The notes: generated from the letters alone by a model not told the origin. A stretch of 53,382 bases of DNA from an uncultured Porphyromonadaceae bacterium (GCA_947175545.1 CAMWNI010000015.1:1-53382); one strand, 5' to 3'. Positions 36,162-45,975 are shown, numbered from the stretch's first letter. Program-made: numbers and translations.

Positions 36162-37147
36162 AACCGATTTCTGTCGTAATCCTAAACTGGAACGGAATTA
36201 ATCTGTTAAAGGAATTTCTTCCGCGTGTACTCGAAGCCACAGACCTTGAAATCAGCGAAGTGATCGTTGCCGACAACGGTTCGACCGATGATTCGGCTGA
36301 CTATGTGCATTGGCTTGGTCTCCCGCTGATTCGCCTCGAAAAAAACTTCGGCTTTGCCGAGGGCTATAATCTGGCGCTTGAGCAAGTGCAGTCACCCTAT
36401 ACGGTTTTATTAAACTCAGACGTGGCTCCGCGCAAGGGTTGGGACTCCGCGCTGCTTCGCTTCATGGAATCACATCCGGAGTGCGGTGCCTGCCAACCGA
36501 AAATACTGAGCTGGCACAACCCGTCGAAATTTGAATATGCCGGGGCTTGCGGCGGATTTCTTGACCGCAATGGCTATCCATATTGCCGCGGACGCATTTT
36601 CGGCACTGTGGAGACTGATTCAGGACAATATCAGGACCCAATTGAAATAGACTGGGCCACGGGCGCGGCCCTGATGGTCAGGACAGACCTTTACCGTAAA
36701 GTCGGCGGTCTTGACTCATCATTTTTCGCCCACATGGAGGAAATTGATCTATGCTGGCGTATCCGCCTGGACGGCCACTCGGTCTGTGTATGTCCTCAAG
36801 CCGAGGTCATGCATCTCGGTGGCGGTTCGCTCCCAATGGGTAACCCGCGCAAAACCTACCTTAATTTCCGCAATAATCTTCTTCTCCTCCACAAGAATCT
36901 GCCGGAAGCCGAACGGAGTAAAATCCTTTTCCGGCGAAGACTGCTTGACACAATCGCATGGTTGAAATCAGTCGTCACCTTAAACTTTGCTGATGCCAAA
37001 GCAATACTGAAGGCCCATAACGACTATCGTGCCATGGCACCGGACGTCATTCCGTCCGGTGCATCCGAAAATCTTATCGCCAAACGTCCGAACATCCTCA
37101 CGTCATACTACCTCCGACGTCAAACCCGATTCTCTCACCTGAAATGA
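36158..37147 (+). CDS. Glycosyltransferase family 2
   Basis: 329 residues, rhamnosyltransferase-like GT2. It starts VVILNWNGINLLKEFLP, has VIVADNGSTDDSA for the nucleotide-sugar site, LLNSDV as the DxD-like motif and, in the second half, FFAHMEEIDLCWRIRLDG, the EEID catalytic region. No membrane helices. It probably adds sugars to cell-envelope polysaccharide. Translationally coupled to mtaB. It ends eight bases from the convergent cytochrome maturation gene. Confidence 0.9.
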   Translation: MKPISVVILNWNGINLLKEFLPRVLEATDLEISEVIVADNGSTDDSADYVHWLGLPLIRLEKNFGFAEGYNLALEQVQSPYTVLLNSDVAPRKGWDSALLRFMESHPECGACQPKILSWHNPSKFEYAGACGGFLDRNGYPYCRGRIFGTVETDSGQYQDPIEIDWATGAALMVRTDLYRKVGGLDSSFFAHMEEIDLCWRIRLDGHSVCVCPQAEVMHLGGGSLPMGNPRKTYLNFRNNLLLLHKNLPEAERSKILFRRRLLDTIAWLKSVVTLNFADAKAILKAHNDYRAMAPDVIPSGASENLIAKRPNILTSYYLRRQTRFSHLK

Positions 37148-37155
37148 AGTTGTGT

Positions 37156-38916
37156 TTACGTTCGGTAAGCATGTAGCGAGGGAAGACAGTTGACGCCGGC
37201 ATACGTCATCACGATTGAGCAAAATGCGAAGATGAGATAAAGACACAGAAGACGCGAATGGCGCTGCAATCCAAGCGACGGATGAAGCGGAATGGCGTAG
37301 AGCAACATGGTCACCAACGCCCAGGTCTCCTTCGGGTCCCAAGCCCAATAACGCCCCCAGGAAACGTTTGCCCACATTGCGCCGACAATGATTCCGAGAC
37401 CAAGCAGATACACCCCGACGGGGAGTAATTGCATAACCGTCTGCAAATAACGTTGGCGAAATAGACCTGCAATTGCCAACGGCAATGTCATTCCAAGCAG
37501 GGCATATGAAACCATAACTAATGAAACATGGATTGAAAGCCACGGCGAGTCAAGTACCGGCATCAAAGGTGTCATCACCGGATTCTTGACGGCAAGCCAT
37601 GAGAGCAAGCCCGCAAATCCAGCCATCATAAGACCGAGCGCGCCCGTAAATGAATTGCGACGAGCAAGCACCCATGCACAACCGCATAGACAGACGGATG
37701 TGAAAAACATTATTTCTCCCGTTCCGGCAACCGGAAAATAACCGGCAATCCACCATCTCCAGCAGAAAATCACGGTCCCGACAACAAACAATAAGGCAGA
37801 AAACAATTGCGAACGGCGCATAAAAATCGCAAGAACAGCCAAGGTCAGCGCAAGCATGAAAAAACACCTGACCGGCTGAATCCTGACGTACAAGACTTCG
37901 GAGCGCACCGACGCTTCGGAGCGAAGCGCATCCTGCGGAGCCGGCGAAAACAACTCGCCTCGCCACAATTCAGACAGCAAGGCTACTTTCTCGTCAAGTT
38001 GCAGCAATTCGGCATCATGCTCGCCCTCGCCTCCTTCATATCTGAGCTGAGGCAGATAAGCCCCGTTCTCGTCATAAAGCGACGCAACGGAAACATAACC
38101 GTCTTTCGTTTTTATAAACTCCGCCGAGGCCCACTGCTGAGGATGCTCCATGAGCGAGATTACGAAATCTGTAGGCCCCATTCCGGCTACGCTCTGCTGG
38201 CCCGTCAGCTTAAAAGTCAACTCAGAAGCGACCGTTGCAAACGGAACAATCCTTCCACGGAACTCGACCTGACGTTCAGCCGGCTCCGCTGCCGACGCAC
38301 TCAGCGAAAAAGCAAGCAATGCAAACGGAATCATCAGCCTGCGACGCCTAACCATCGATAGTCCGCTCAATGCAAACAACAGAAATCCAAGATAACACAC
38401 TCCGGTCCCCCAGGGGTCATACGCAATGGTCAAAATCGAGCCTCCGGAGCCATCAAACGACTGCTGATAGATTCTCCACCCTTCGTGGCGCCCAATGCGG
38501 TTCATTGAAATATCAACCTCGCGATCATCAACCTTCACCCTCGAGCAAAAATCGCGCGGAAAGCTCATTCCCGGATAATAGTCCGTTTTAAACTCCAGCA
38601 GGGTCAGAGAAAACGGCAACTTCCGCATCTGACCATCAGAATCAATAAAATCACTTACGGCAACCTCCGGACGAAGATGAACCGAGCCTCGAACCGATGT
38701 AAGCGCAGTCAACAAACCGCCGCAAATCATCAGCAATAGAGACAGATGAAGAAGCTTACGCGCACGCACTCGTACAATACAATACAGGAGCATCACGGCT
38801 GCGACACCCCAAAACACGAACCACCACCATTTACTATAAATCTCGGAAGGGAAAAAAGAAGTGGCGCCGACAAAAAGCGACGCCACTACAGCAAAAATCA
38901 ACTTAATATTCGGCAT
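37156..38916 (-). CDS. ccsA: Cytochrome c biogenesis protein, ResB/CcsA fusion (System II)
   Basis: 586 residues from the ATG at 38916, which begins MPNIKLIFAVVASLFVG; a longer frame reads into the preceding gene. A ResB-like N-terminal half (four helices and a periplasmic loop with VRGSVHLRPEVAVSDF) is followed by a CcsA half with several helices and the heme-handling motif WGRYWAWDPKETWAL. It brings heme out and ligates it to CxxCH. Its start overlaps the previous gene by 14 bases. Two CxxCH proteins sit upstream in the same operon, likely substrates. Confidence 0.85.
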   Translation of the reverse strand: MPNIKLIFAVVASLFVGATSFFPSEIYSKWWWFVFWGVAAVMLLYCIVRVRARKLLHLSLLLMICGGLLTALTSVRGSVHLRPEVAVSDFIDSDGQMRKLPFSLTLLEFKTDYYPGMSFPRDFCSRVKVDDREVDISMNRIGRHEGWRIYQQSFDGSGGSILTIAYDPWGTGVCYLGFLLFALSGLSMVRRRRLMIPFALLAFSLSASAAEPAERQVEFRGRIVPFATVASELTFKLTGQQSVAGMGPTDFVISLMEHPQQWASAEFIKTKDGYVSVASLYDENGAYLPQLRYEGGEGEHDAELLQLDEKVALLSELWRGELFSPAPQDALRSEASVRSEVLYVRIQPVRCFFMLALTLAVLAIFMRRSQLFSALLFVVGTVIFCWRWWIAGYFPVAGTGEIMFFTSVCLCGCAWVLARRNSFTGALGLMMAGFAGLLSWLAVKNPVMTPLMPVLDSPWLSIHVSLVMVSYALLGMTLPLAIAGLFRQRYLQTVMQLLPVGVYLLGLGIIVGAMWANVSWGRYWAWDPKETWALVTMLLYAIPLHPSLGLQRHSRLLCLYLIFAFCSIVMTYAGVNCLPSLHAYRT

Positions 38917-40015
38917 ATTCGGGGTTCGAAGCACGACGGACTGCAATACATTCAGTTTCAATAAGCCATGCAGGACGGCAAACCGGCGCCAACACAATGA
39001 CGCGCGGAATCCCGGGTAATAACTCATTGAACATTTCATTGACAATATCATAGTCAGCTATATCGCGAAGATAAACCAACAGGTGCATTATGTCACCCTT
39101 GTCACATCCGGCTTCGGCCAACAGCACCTCAATATTTTCAATCATGCGTGCCGTCTGGCGTGCAACATCTCCGGGCCATACAACTTGCCCCTTATTGTCA
39201 ATGCTTGCCGTACCGGAGACATAGACATGTCGGCGGTCATAATAATCAACAGCTGTTGCGCGCTCGAAAGCTACACCATATTCAATTGTCGGGTTCAAAT
39301 GTGATGCACCCTTTATGTAGGTCATCTGTCCCGGTCGAAGCGTCATGTCTGCAATTGCATTAAATGCGACCACAGACCCGTCAACAGGCGAACCGCCAAT
39401 GCCGGTTGAAGCAATGAAATGTTCGTTCAGACCCTCGCGCGCAAAAACTTCATTACGTCCGCGAACGACCCCGGCATAATTCCGGTCAACGTCATGAACC
39501 ATAAACCAAGTGCGCATACAGTTTTCGGCAAGGGACCCGCCACGCGATGCCATTGCTCCGGCCAGACGCTCAAGACAACCGACTGTTTCCTCGCGTGAGT
39601 TCTCTCCCTCACAGTCCAAATCGCCCAAAATGATACGCCCGCGCGAGTCTTCCCAAACGCCGTCGTCAGCGCGCTGGAAGTCAGCATCCTGCTCCATCAC
39701 GACCCACAAAGCAACCTTCGAGCCATTAAGCGGAGGCTGTTGAATCCGTGAAACGGGACATTTCTCCTCAGACGGAAGCAATGACGCCTGATTTGCCGCA
39801 TCGCTCAGGAAATAGCGTTTGAAAACTGTTGTCATCCCGAAGTACTTCTCCAAATGACGCTCGGCCGTCAGGACTGCGTCAAGCTGGTCGGCAAACATCA
39901 GTCCCTGATTAGGAGAAATGATGCAATGCACTTCCTTCCGACCATATTCAAAAAGGGCCGTCTGAGCCTCCGCTCCGCTATATGTGAATGTTTTATACTT
40001 GACTTGATGTTCCAT
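38903..40015 (-). CDS. Rid (YjgF/YER057c)-like protein
   Basis: 370 residues from ATG 40015; codons upstream to 40063 run into the preceding gene and look non-coding. The C-terminal third resembles a RidA domain (VYVSGTASIDNKGQVVWPGD, TARMIENIEVLL, VYLRDIADYDIVNEMF). The N-terminal part resembles FkbO/Hyg5-type chorismatase relatives built on the same fold, with QLDAVLTAERHLEKYFG. Function not known: imine deamination or an aromatic hydrolase are both possible. It lies between two heme-related genes. Confidence 0.65.
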   Translation of the reverse strand: MEHQVKYKTFTYSGAEAQTALFEYGRKEVHCIISPNQGLMFADQLDAVLTAERHLEKYFGMTTVFKRYFLSDAANQASLLPSEEKCPVSRIQQPPLNGSKVALWVVMEQDADFQRADDGVWEDSRGRIILGDLDCEGENSREETVGCLERLAGAMASRGGSLAENCMRTWFMVHDVDRNYAGVVRGRNEVFAREGLNEHFIASTGIGGSPVDGSVVAFNAIADMTLRPGQMTYIKGASHLNPTIEYGVAFERATAVDYYDRRHVYVSGTASIDNKGQVVWPGDVARQTARMIENIEVLLAEAGCDKGDIMHLLVYLRDIADYDIVNEMFNELLPGIPRVIVLAPVCRPAWLIETECIAVRRASNPEYAEY

Positions 40016-40044
40016 CACTTTAAAAAACGATTTACTAAGGACCA

Positions 40045-40731
40045 TTATTGCGCTTTTATCCAATTTTTGATTAAATCGAGCTTTTCGGAAGCCGTAATCT
40101 CGACTGAATGGTCATAACTCCACGCGGCAGAGCCGTTTCCGGAGAGAATCTGATATAGTACACTCTCCTCCGGCACCCCTTGTGCCACCCTCAGACGGCC
40201 AGGCTCTTTAACCGACGGCTGACCGACGAGTTCCTGAAATGCACGACCTTCCGTCAGATTCAAATTACCGGCAGCAAAGTTAGCTCCGCCGTGACAGTTT
40301 ATGCAGGTTGTGTTAAAAATCTCGCTCTGAATGGCGGCCTCAGGCGACAAATCAGCTCCACGACAGATCAAACTCAACTCGTCAGAACCAACTCTGACCG
40401 ATTGAAAAACCGCAACTCGACGACGCAGGCGATCAACCACACATAACTCTATCGTCTGCGCTTCCGGTGGAATGCCGGAGAGCGTCACATCACAACAGCC
40501 TGCGTCGTCAAGTTCGAGATTTTTACTTATCAAGGCATACTCACTGCCGGGAATGAAACCGGCAACGGCAAGCGAATAACCCGAAAACCAGCGGTCAACC
40601 CCAAGCGCATTGACAATCTCAACGTGTGCGGACAATCCGGAACGGTCATCAGGAAGGTAGTCGCCATAGATGCGGCCTTCGTCACATCCGGTCAGCGCCA
40701 ATGCAGCAATCAAAATCCACTTTTTCATCAC
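40045..40731 (-). CDS. c-type cytochrome lipoprotein
   Basis: 228 residues. A lipoprotein signal ends LALTGC. A beta-rich middle (about 30-130) is followed by a cytochrome-c-like end with the heme motif CINCHGGANF and the line ..GNLNLTEGRAFQELVGQPS.. typical of planctomycete-type cytochrome C domains. A distal Met or His ligand is not certain. Probably attached to the periplasmic face of the outer or inner membrane as an electron carrier for the di-heme enzyme. Confidence 0.8.
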   Translation of the reverse strand: MMKKWILIAALALTGCDEGRIYGDYLPDDRSGLSAHVEIVNALGVDRWFSGYSLAVAGFIPGSEYALISKNLELDDAGCCDVTLSGIPPEAQTIELCVVDRLRRRVAVFQSVRVGSDELSLICRGADLSPEAAIQSEIFNTTCINCHGGANFAAGNLNLTEGRAFQELVGQPSVKEPGRLRVAQGVPEESVLYQILSGNGSAAWSYDHSVEITASEKLDLIKNWIKAQ

Positions 40732-40732
40732 T

Positions 40733-41935
40733 TCAGAATGAGTATTGGGCCATCACGACGGCATTCCAGGTTGCCAGACCGAGATTATCCTCGTCGCGGT
40801 CCATCTGGCGCGAATGGCCTGTACGACCGGTGAACTGCGCCATACCCTGAAGCTTCAGATTAATTTTCGGAAAGAACCAGTTGGCACCGACAGCGGGCAT
40901 ATTAAGCAATCCGCCTTTGGAAGTTGAATTACGCTCGAAAAGGTCATAACGGGCAACAACCTGAACCGTCGGCGACACGAAATATCCGGCCTGGGCATAT
41001 CCTCCAAAGTAATTGAACGTGCGGTCAATCTTCTGTCGGCGAGTGAATCCGACATGCATCCAGTATGCCTCAGCTCCGAAATACCATCGTTTATGCACCC
41101 AGCTCCATTCAAGACCGACACGCAAGTCATTGGTACTTTCATTTTCGCTCTCGACATTAAGCGAGCCTGACAGGCCAAGAAGCATCCGGTTGAGATTCAG
41201 CCTGCGCGGATCGCCTTGAGTCGCAGGCATCGCGCCGTAAGGCTGCCATGTCAGGCGTCCGGCGTAAAGCAGCGAAGGGATGTGCCAGTCATCGCTGAAT
41301 GTCTTATTGGCAAGATTGACTGAAGCACCGGTTCCGTTAAAAATGCCGGCCTGATAGCCGAACTGTCCACCAACAAGGCCATGAAGTTCAACACCGAGGT
41401 CAAACCCGGTTCCGATGTGAGGCGTCACTGCGTTCAGCGAATAAGGCATGATAACCTGGGCCGTCAGCGACGTAGGCAGCGTAGGGAACAAGGTCTCTCC
41501 CAGTGTGGTCAGATAGGCATGAGAGAAAGGCGTCTTGAACTTACCGATTTTAACGCCTATCTCCTGGCGCGGACAAATGTCAGCCCATGCCTGTTGGAGA
41601 ATGGCCCCTCCGGAAGCAGCGGCGTTGATTGACAGATTGAAGTTCACAATGCCGAATGCCTTGCCCGTGAAACCGAGTACGGCATACGGAATAGCAAAAC
41701 CGCTGTTGGCTACGTTGTCCTGATTATAAGCAGGATCAAGTCCGGCATCGTCATACCAGTTGAAATTCGCCGAAGTCTGCACGAGCATATAAGGTTTGAA
41801 AACAAAGTCTCCATTTTTCGACGAAAAGATAAAACCGCGCTCATCGGCGATGGAAACAACTCCGTTTTCTGAATCATACTGCGCCGATGCAGCGAGCGTG
41901 CATCCGAGCGCCAAAGCAAGTAGTATTTTTTTCAT
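40733..41935 (-). CDS. Outer membrane porin (OprO/OprP-like)
   Basis: 400 residues. Signal peptide to about 18 (..TLAASAQYDS). Repeated amphipathic strands and segments such as VVNFNLSINAAA.., RQEIGVKIGKFKTPFSHAYL and FFPKINLKLQGMAQF resemble phosphate-selective-porin-like proteins of Bacteroidetes. It ends in Phe (AQYSF), a normal barrel C-terminus. Its start overlaps the di-heme gene stop. Substrate is inferred only from neighbours (metal or heme). Confidence 0.75.
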   Translation of the reverse strand: MKKILLALALGCTLAASAQYDSENGVVSIADERGFIFSSKNGDFVFKPYMLVQTSANFNWYDDAGLDPAYNQDNVANSGFAIPYAVLGFTGKAFGIVNFNLSINAAASGGAILQQAWADICPRQEIGVKIGKFKTPFSHAYLTTLGETLFPTLPTSLTAQVIMPYSLNAVTPHIGTGFDLGVELHGLVGGQFGYQAGIFNGTGASVNLANKTFSDDWHIPSLLYAGRLTWQPYGAMPATQGDPRRLNLNRMLLGLSGSLNVESENESTNDLRVGLEWSWVHKRWYFGAEAYWMHVGFTRRQKIDRTFNYFGGYAQAGYFVSPTVQVVARYDLFERNSTSKGGLLNMPAVGANWFFPKINLKLQGMAQFTGRTGHSRQMDRDEDNLGLATWNAVVMAQYSF

Positions 41936-43344
41936 AATGATTGGAGAAAGCGGACAAGAGCCTGACGCTTGTCCGATGTCATATTCTTAAATTTGTTTTT
42001 CGAGGCTTCGCCTTCGCCTCCATGCCACATGATTGCCTCGACAAAGTTACGTGCGCGTCCGTCATGAAGGAAATAAGTGTGTCCGTTGACCCTTTCTTGC
42101 AGACCAATGCCCCAGAGGGGAGTGGTTCGCCATTCATTTCCGGCGGCAAGGCCTGACGGATAATTATCATTCAGACCTTCGCCCATGTCATGAAGAAGGA
42201 AATCGCTGTAAGGATGGATTGTCTGATTGCCGAGCCAGGGAAGCTGAGTGCCAGCAAGAAGAACAGACCCGCGGGGACGGGTGTGAAGGGTCGTGACGTG
42301 ACAGAGATGACATCCGGCTTCATAAAAAGCGGCCTCGCCCTTTCTAACCTGAGGATCATTGATATCGCGCCGCGCCGGAACACTTAGACTCTGCATATAA
42401 AGATCCACATTTTCCATATCCTCGGTTGAAATATCGAGCTGATCGTACGTCAGGCCCATCATCGAACCTTGCGACATCTGAATCTGCCCCTCGCAGATTT
42501 CTTCCGGATAACGGCTGTTTGTCACGCCCATATCGCTTGAAAAACCGAGTTCGACCGTCAGATCGGCATGCTGCGCTTTATTACCCGACAGCCCGAGCTG
42601 GCGCACTCCGCGCTCGGTAATATAGTTGCATCGGCCTGAGATTCCCCACTCGGGATAGTTGCTCTGAGCCGCCAACTGCTCAATTTCATTCGGGTCAAGA
42701 GCCATCATCTGCCCCATACCGACATGGCGCAACGGCACCCTGACTGTACAGAAAAGATCTTCCGGAGCAATTTCGTCAGCATACCAGTCCGTAATCGTAT
42801 ATTCCGGACGCGCAAGTTCATAAGGCTCGCCGTCTGGAAACGAGAACTGCTCAAAGTGCCAGTCAACTTTTAGTTTACCCTCAGCCTGCACTCCGTAGAT
42901 TGACTGGTCATGAAGCACACGGCCGTAATCGCGGAACTGTGCGCCGTTCTTACGGGTAATATAGACCAACATGGCTGAGAAGCCATAGTCGCCGGAGCCT
43001 TCCCAGGTTCCGGGACGCGTGCGGCCGGCATTGCGGTGACAACTGCCGCAGGAATAGCCTGCATATACCGGGCCAAGACCGCCGCCATCAGAGTTTGCCG
43101 AGGTTCTGACATCGTCATAAAGTCTGTCACCGCGAACAAATCTGGTCAGGTATTCTCCACTGACCCACGAAGCCTCAGCATCGTAAGCGACGGAGGAATT
43201 CAGGAAATTAGTCGAAGTTCCCGCTGACAGGGCGTAACCCTCGGGAATCTCGACTGAAAGAGCATCCAGGCCGTCGTCATTACAGCCTGCCAGCAGTAAT
43301 GACGACGACAAAAGGATGAGAATTGCGATTGACTTTACGTTCAT
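41932..43344 (-). CDS. Di-heme oxidoreductase (DUF1111, thiol-oxidoreductase-like) lipoprotein
   Basis: 470 residues. Lipobox LLLAGC. Two c-type heme motifs, CGSCH (about residue 97) and CHLCH (about residue 345), match the DUF1111 di-heme family related to cytochrome c peroxidases. Family members lie next to imelysins in Pseudomonas iron-regulated loci, as here. It likely changes the redox state of a metal or thiol in the periplasm. It needs the CcsA/ResB system encoded in the same operon. Confidence 0.88.
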   Translation of the reverse strand: MNVKSIAILILLSSSLLLAGCNDDGLDALSVEIPEGYALSAGTSTNFLNSSVAYDAEASWVSGEYLTRFVRGDRLYDDVRTSANSDGGGLGPVYAGYSCGSCHRNAGRTRPGTWEGSGDYGFSAMLVYITRKNGAQFRDYGRVLHDQSIYGVQAEGKLKVDWHFEQFSFPDGEPYELARPEYTITDWYADEIAPEDLFCTVRVPLRHVGMGQMMALDPNEIEQLAAQSNYPEWGISGRCNYITERGVRQLGLSGNKAQHADLTVELGFSSDMGVTNSRYPEEICEGQIQMSQGSMMGLTYDQLDISTEDMENVDLYMQSLSVPARRDINDPQVRKGEAAFYEAGCHLCHVTTLHTRPRGSVLLAGTQLPWLGNQTIHPYSDFLLHDMGEGLNDNYPSGLAAGNEWRTTPLWGIGLQERVNGHTYFLHDGRARNFVEAIMWHGGEGEASKNKFKNMTSDKRQALVRFLQSL

Positions 43345-43347
43345 TTT

Positions 43348-44430
43348 TTATTTAATGGTTCTGGCTTTACCGTCCTTGAAAAGGAGGAACTCAAGAGTGT
43401 GGAATCCACGTACGCTCTGAACGGCCTCGATTCGGTCGTCATCATCACCGTCGGTCCAGTTAAGGTCATCATAGTTGCCTGAGGTCAGAATCTGAACAAT
43501 AGCATCCTGGTCCAGAGGCCAACTATCCATGTTCGGATCAAGACCGAGCGCATCGACAGGACCAAAGAGGAATGCTTCGGATTTTTCCCATGGTTCGCGA
43601 GCTTCGAGCCACGCTGTGCAAGCATCGGCGAAAGCCTTGTCGGAAGGAGTGTTCTTGAAGTCAACAACAGACTGATGGAGAGCCGCATTGCGGGTTTTCA
43701 GTTCGGAGTAGGTCGGCAGTACAACCTCGTCAACGAAGTTGCGGGCAACAGCTCGCAGTTCGCTCTCGGTCAGCTTACGGGCTGCGCTCTTGAGTTCTCC
43801 GGAAAGGATTTCTTCGAGGTCAGCACATGCGGTCATGGCTGCGCGGGTTTCTGACGAATTGATATTCGATCTGAAAGGCTGGGGAATTGCAAGAATTGCA
43901 TGCTCGGCGGCCTTGATTGCGGCAAGCACGTCAGCATTGACCTCGGGATCTACAAGAGCAGAAAGAGACGCAGGAGCGACCGAACCGTCAAGCGATCCGC
44001 AGTACGAATTGCGGATTGAGAGGATATTGTTGGCATAGTCCTCGCGTGAGTGCCAGGAATACCATGACTCAACGGCATAAAGAGCGCGCTTTGTGTCCCC
44101 ACTCATGTAAAGGTTAAAAGGGTCACCGATTTTCGCCGTTCCGACTTCATTGGCAATATCGGCGCAACCATCAATCATCTGCTCGACGCAATCCATCGGC
44201 GCCAGTGACATGAACTGCTCCGAGTAGCCATCGGCAGTCCATGCGTCATAGAGGGTAGCTGCGTCGTTTCGAAGCAGAGCGCTCACCTGAGACATATAGT
44301 TGCCCCACGCGGCCGCATTGTCCGCAGTATAGTCAATGTCAGCGCTGTTGCCTGCTTTCTTTTCGGGTTCTGACTCGTTGCAGGCACTCAGCATTACGGC
44401 ACCGGCAAGAAGGATGTGATGAATTTTCAT
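43348..44430 (-). CDS. Imelysin family lipoprotein (M75)
   Basis: 360 residues. Lipobox VMLSAC. Helical imelysin fold with the GxHxxE motif (RGFHTLEFLLF) near the C-terminus and a segment FLFGPVDALGLDPNMDSWPLD typical of family members. Imelysins (IrpA, EfeO-like) bind iron; peptidase activity is doubtful for most. Four bases separate it from the di-heme gene. Confidence 0.88.
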   Translation of the reverse strand: MKIHHILLAGAVMLSACNESEPEKKAGNSADIDYTADNAAAWGNYMSQVSALLRNDAATLYDAWTADGYSEQFMSLAPMDCVEQMIDGCADIANEVGTAKIGDPFNLYMSGDTKRALYAVESWYSWHSREDYANNILSIRNSYCGSLDGSVAPASLSALVDPEVNADVLAAIKAAEHAILAIPQPFRSNINSSETRAAMTACADLEEILSGELKSAARKLTESELRAVARNFVDEVVLPTYSELKTRNAALHQSVVDFKNTPSDKAFADACTAWLEAREPWEKSEAFLFGPVDALGLDPNMDSWPLDQDAIVQILTSGNYDDLNWTDGDDDDRIEAVQSVRGFHTLEFLLFKDGKARTIK

Positions 44431-44471
44431 TGCTTTGTTTTGCGATTCGTTAATTTATTTATTAATTCAAT

Positions 44472-45716
44472 TTATTTCTTTACAAACCAGCCGACGTAAG
44501 CAACTCCAAGTTGGAATTCATTCTCGCTGTTGTACTTTCCGCCTCCAATCTGACGCGAAACCCAGGCCCCCTTGACAACCAGATTAGGTAAAGCGAACCA
44601 GTTCAGACCAACCTGCCATTGGTTGACTTCCAGACGAGCGTCCATTATCTGTTTGCCCTCGCCACGGAACTGCGGGTTATAATATTCATAGCGGGCATAG
44701 GGAGTGAACTTCTTCAGATTGACACCGGCTTCTATGCCGGCGCCGAAGGCATTTTTCGCAACTGGAGCCAATCGGCTGTAAGGTGACTTATTGGAGAGCA
44801 TGCGGTTTGCATCGCTCAGTCCGGCAGAGTTGCCGACATATCCATAAGTGATGTTGGCACGCGCCGTTACCCATTTGCATCGATATTGTGCATCCCAGGT
44901 CCCGATTGCAACCGGAATACGACCGACTGCCGAATAGAAATGATCCTTGTCGGAGTTGCGTCCGGTGTCATGGCAATAGTATGCGGAAACGCCTGTGCGG
45001 AAGCCCTTGACTCCACTATAGTCCAATCGGGCAACATAGCCCGGCGACGTAAAGTTGTCCGTTTCGAAATATCCGGCTTTGCCGCCGATAATCCATTCAT
45101 TACGGTCGAATCCGTTCGCATTAAGTCCGGCAACAATCATTGCGCGATAGTCGAACCCCTTGCCGAACGAACCAAAAAATTCAATGCCGGTTTCGTGCCA
45201 TGTTGATGGCATCAGCGCTGTTTCGGCCTGCGGGCGTGTCGGTCCGAAGAAATTAATCGGTTCATGATGGGCGTTTGTCAGACCGACAGGAACAATCAGA
45301 TGGCCGGCACGAACATTGAAGCCGCGATGGATCAGGCGGGTTATGTGAAATTGTTCCAGAGCAACCTCCCCACCCTTTTCTATTTCGGTTTCGTATTCTC
45401 CGTTTTCGCTATTTTCAAGCTCAACGGCTGAACCAACGCCTCCGGCTTCGAATTCAATTTCCGCTCCAAGAACCCACTTTGAGTTAAATTTATAGTCAAA
45501 AGCGACAACAAAACGCGGAATAGAAACCGCAGCGCGATAGCCGCGCGCCGAACCGTCAGACGTCCCGGCAAAACGATTAGTGCCATAGTCCATGAACTGT
45601 GCAAGCATTTCGCCATAACCGCCAAAGCGGAATTTGCGGTAGCCGGCCGTATCGGCCTGCGCAATAGCCGCCATAGCAGTTGCGGCTAACATTAATGTGA
45701 TAATCTGTCTTTTCAT
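44472..45716 (-). CDS. Outer membrane porin-like protein, first gene of the metal operon
   Basis: 414 residues. Signal peptide to about 20 (..AAIAQADT). FGGYGEMLAQFMDYG, GAEIEFEAGG and the segment GHLIVPVGLTNAHHEPINFFGPTRP are typical of Bacteroidetes OprO-like porins next to imelysin genes. Ends ..VAYVGWFVKK. It heads the minus-strand operon and is preceded by a promoter with a very short leader. Confidence 0.75.
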   Translation of the reverse strand: MKRQIITLMLAATAMAAIAQADTAGYRKFRFGGYGEMLAQFMDYGTNRFAGTSDGSARGYRAAVSIPRFVVAFDYKFNSKWVLGAEIEFEAGGVGSAVELENSENGEYETEIEKGGEVALEQFHITRLIHRGFNVRAGHLIVPVGLTNAHHEPINFFGPTRPQAETALMPSTWHETGIEFFGSFGKGFDYRAMIVAGLNANGFDRNEWIIGGKAGYFETDNFTSPGYVARLDYSGVKGFRTGVSAYYCHDTGRNSDKDHFYSAVGRIPVAIGTWDAQYRCKWVTARANITYGYVGNSAGLSDANRMLSNKSPYSRLAPVAKNAFGAGIEAGVNLKKFTPYARYEYYNPQFRGEGKQIMDARLEVNQWQVGLNWFALPNLVVKGAWVSRQIGGGKYNSENEFQLGVAYVGWFVKK

Positions 45717-45735
45717 TTTCTTGGTTTTGACAGTG

Positions 45736-45743
45736 CAAAGTTA
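45736..45743 (-). promoter_or_regulatory. -7 box of the metal-handling operon
   Basis: Minus strand TAACTTTG, 20 bp before the ATG at 45716. The -33 position is weak. A regulator could act in the 100 bp between this and the divergent promoter at 45848. Confidence 0.6.
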
Positions 45744-45847
45744 GCGCGACTTCGAAAAATGGGAAATACTCGATTTTGAGTAATTGTCTGCGGTATTAAG
45801 AGGCCCACCTAATTAAAAAAGAGTATTCGCATTTCAGAAAAAAATTG

Positions 45848-45855
45848 TAACTTTG
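45848..45855 (+). promoter_or_regulatory. -7 box of the efflux operon
   Basis: TAACTTTG on the plus strand, about 30 bp before a 29-codon ORF and 180 bp before the TolC-like gene. The -33 element is weak, which suggests activation or tight control. Confidence 0.6.
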
Positions 45856-45885
45856 CAGTGCGATTCAGAAAGAGTCGCCTTTATT

Positions 45886-45975
45886 ATGCACAATAGAATC
45901 AACGTTCGGCCCCGCGTCAGAAACTGGGGCTTCCTTGAGAACTGGAAGAGTACCGCGCCGGTTAAAAGTATGTAG
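45886..45975 (+). CDS. Possible 29-residue leader peptide upstream of the efflux genes
   Basis: ATG 45886 to TAG 45973-45975 encodes MHNRINVRPRVRNWGFLENW followed by KSTAPVKSM. It is the first ORF after the promoter and is separated by 62 nt from the TolC-like gene. It is Arg-rich at its start. Leader ORFs that stall ribosomes control some efflux operons. Chance cannot be excluded. Confidence 0.3.
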   Translation: MHNRINVRPRVRNWGFLENWKSTAPVKSM

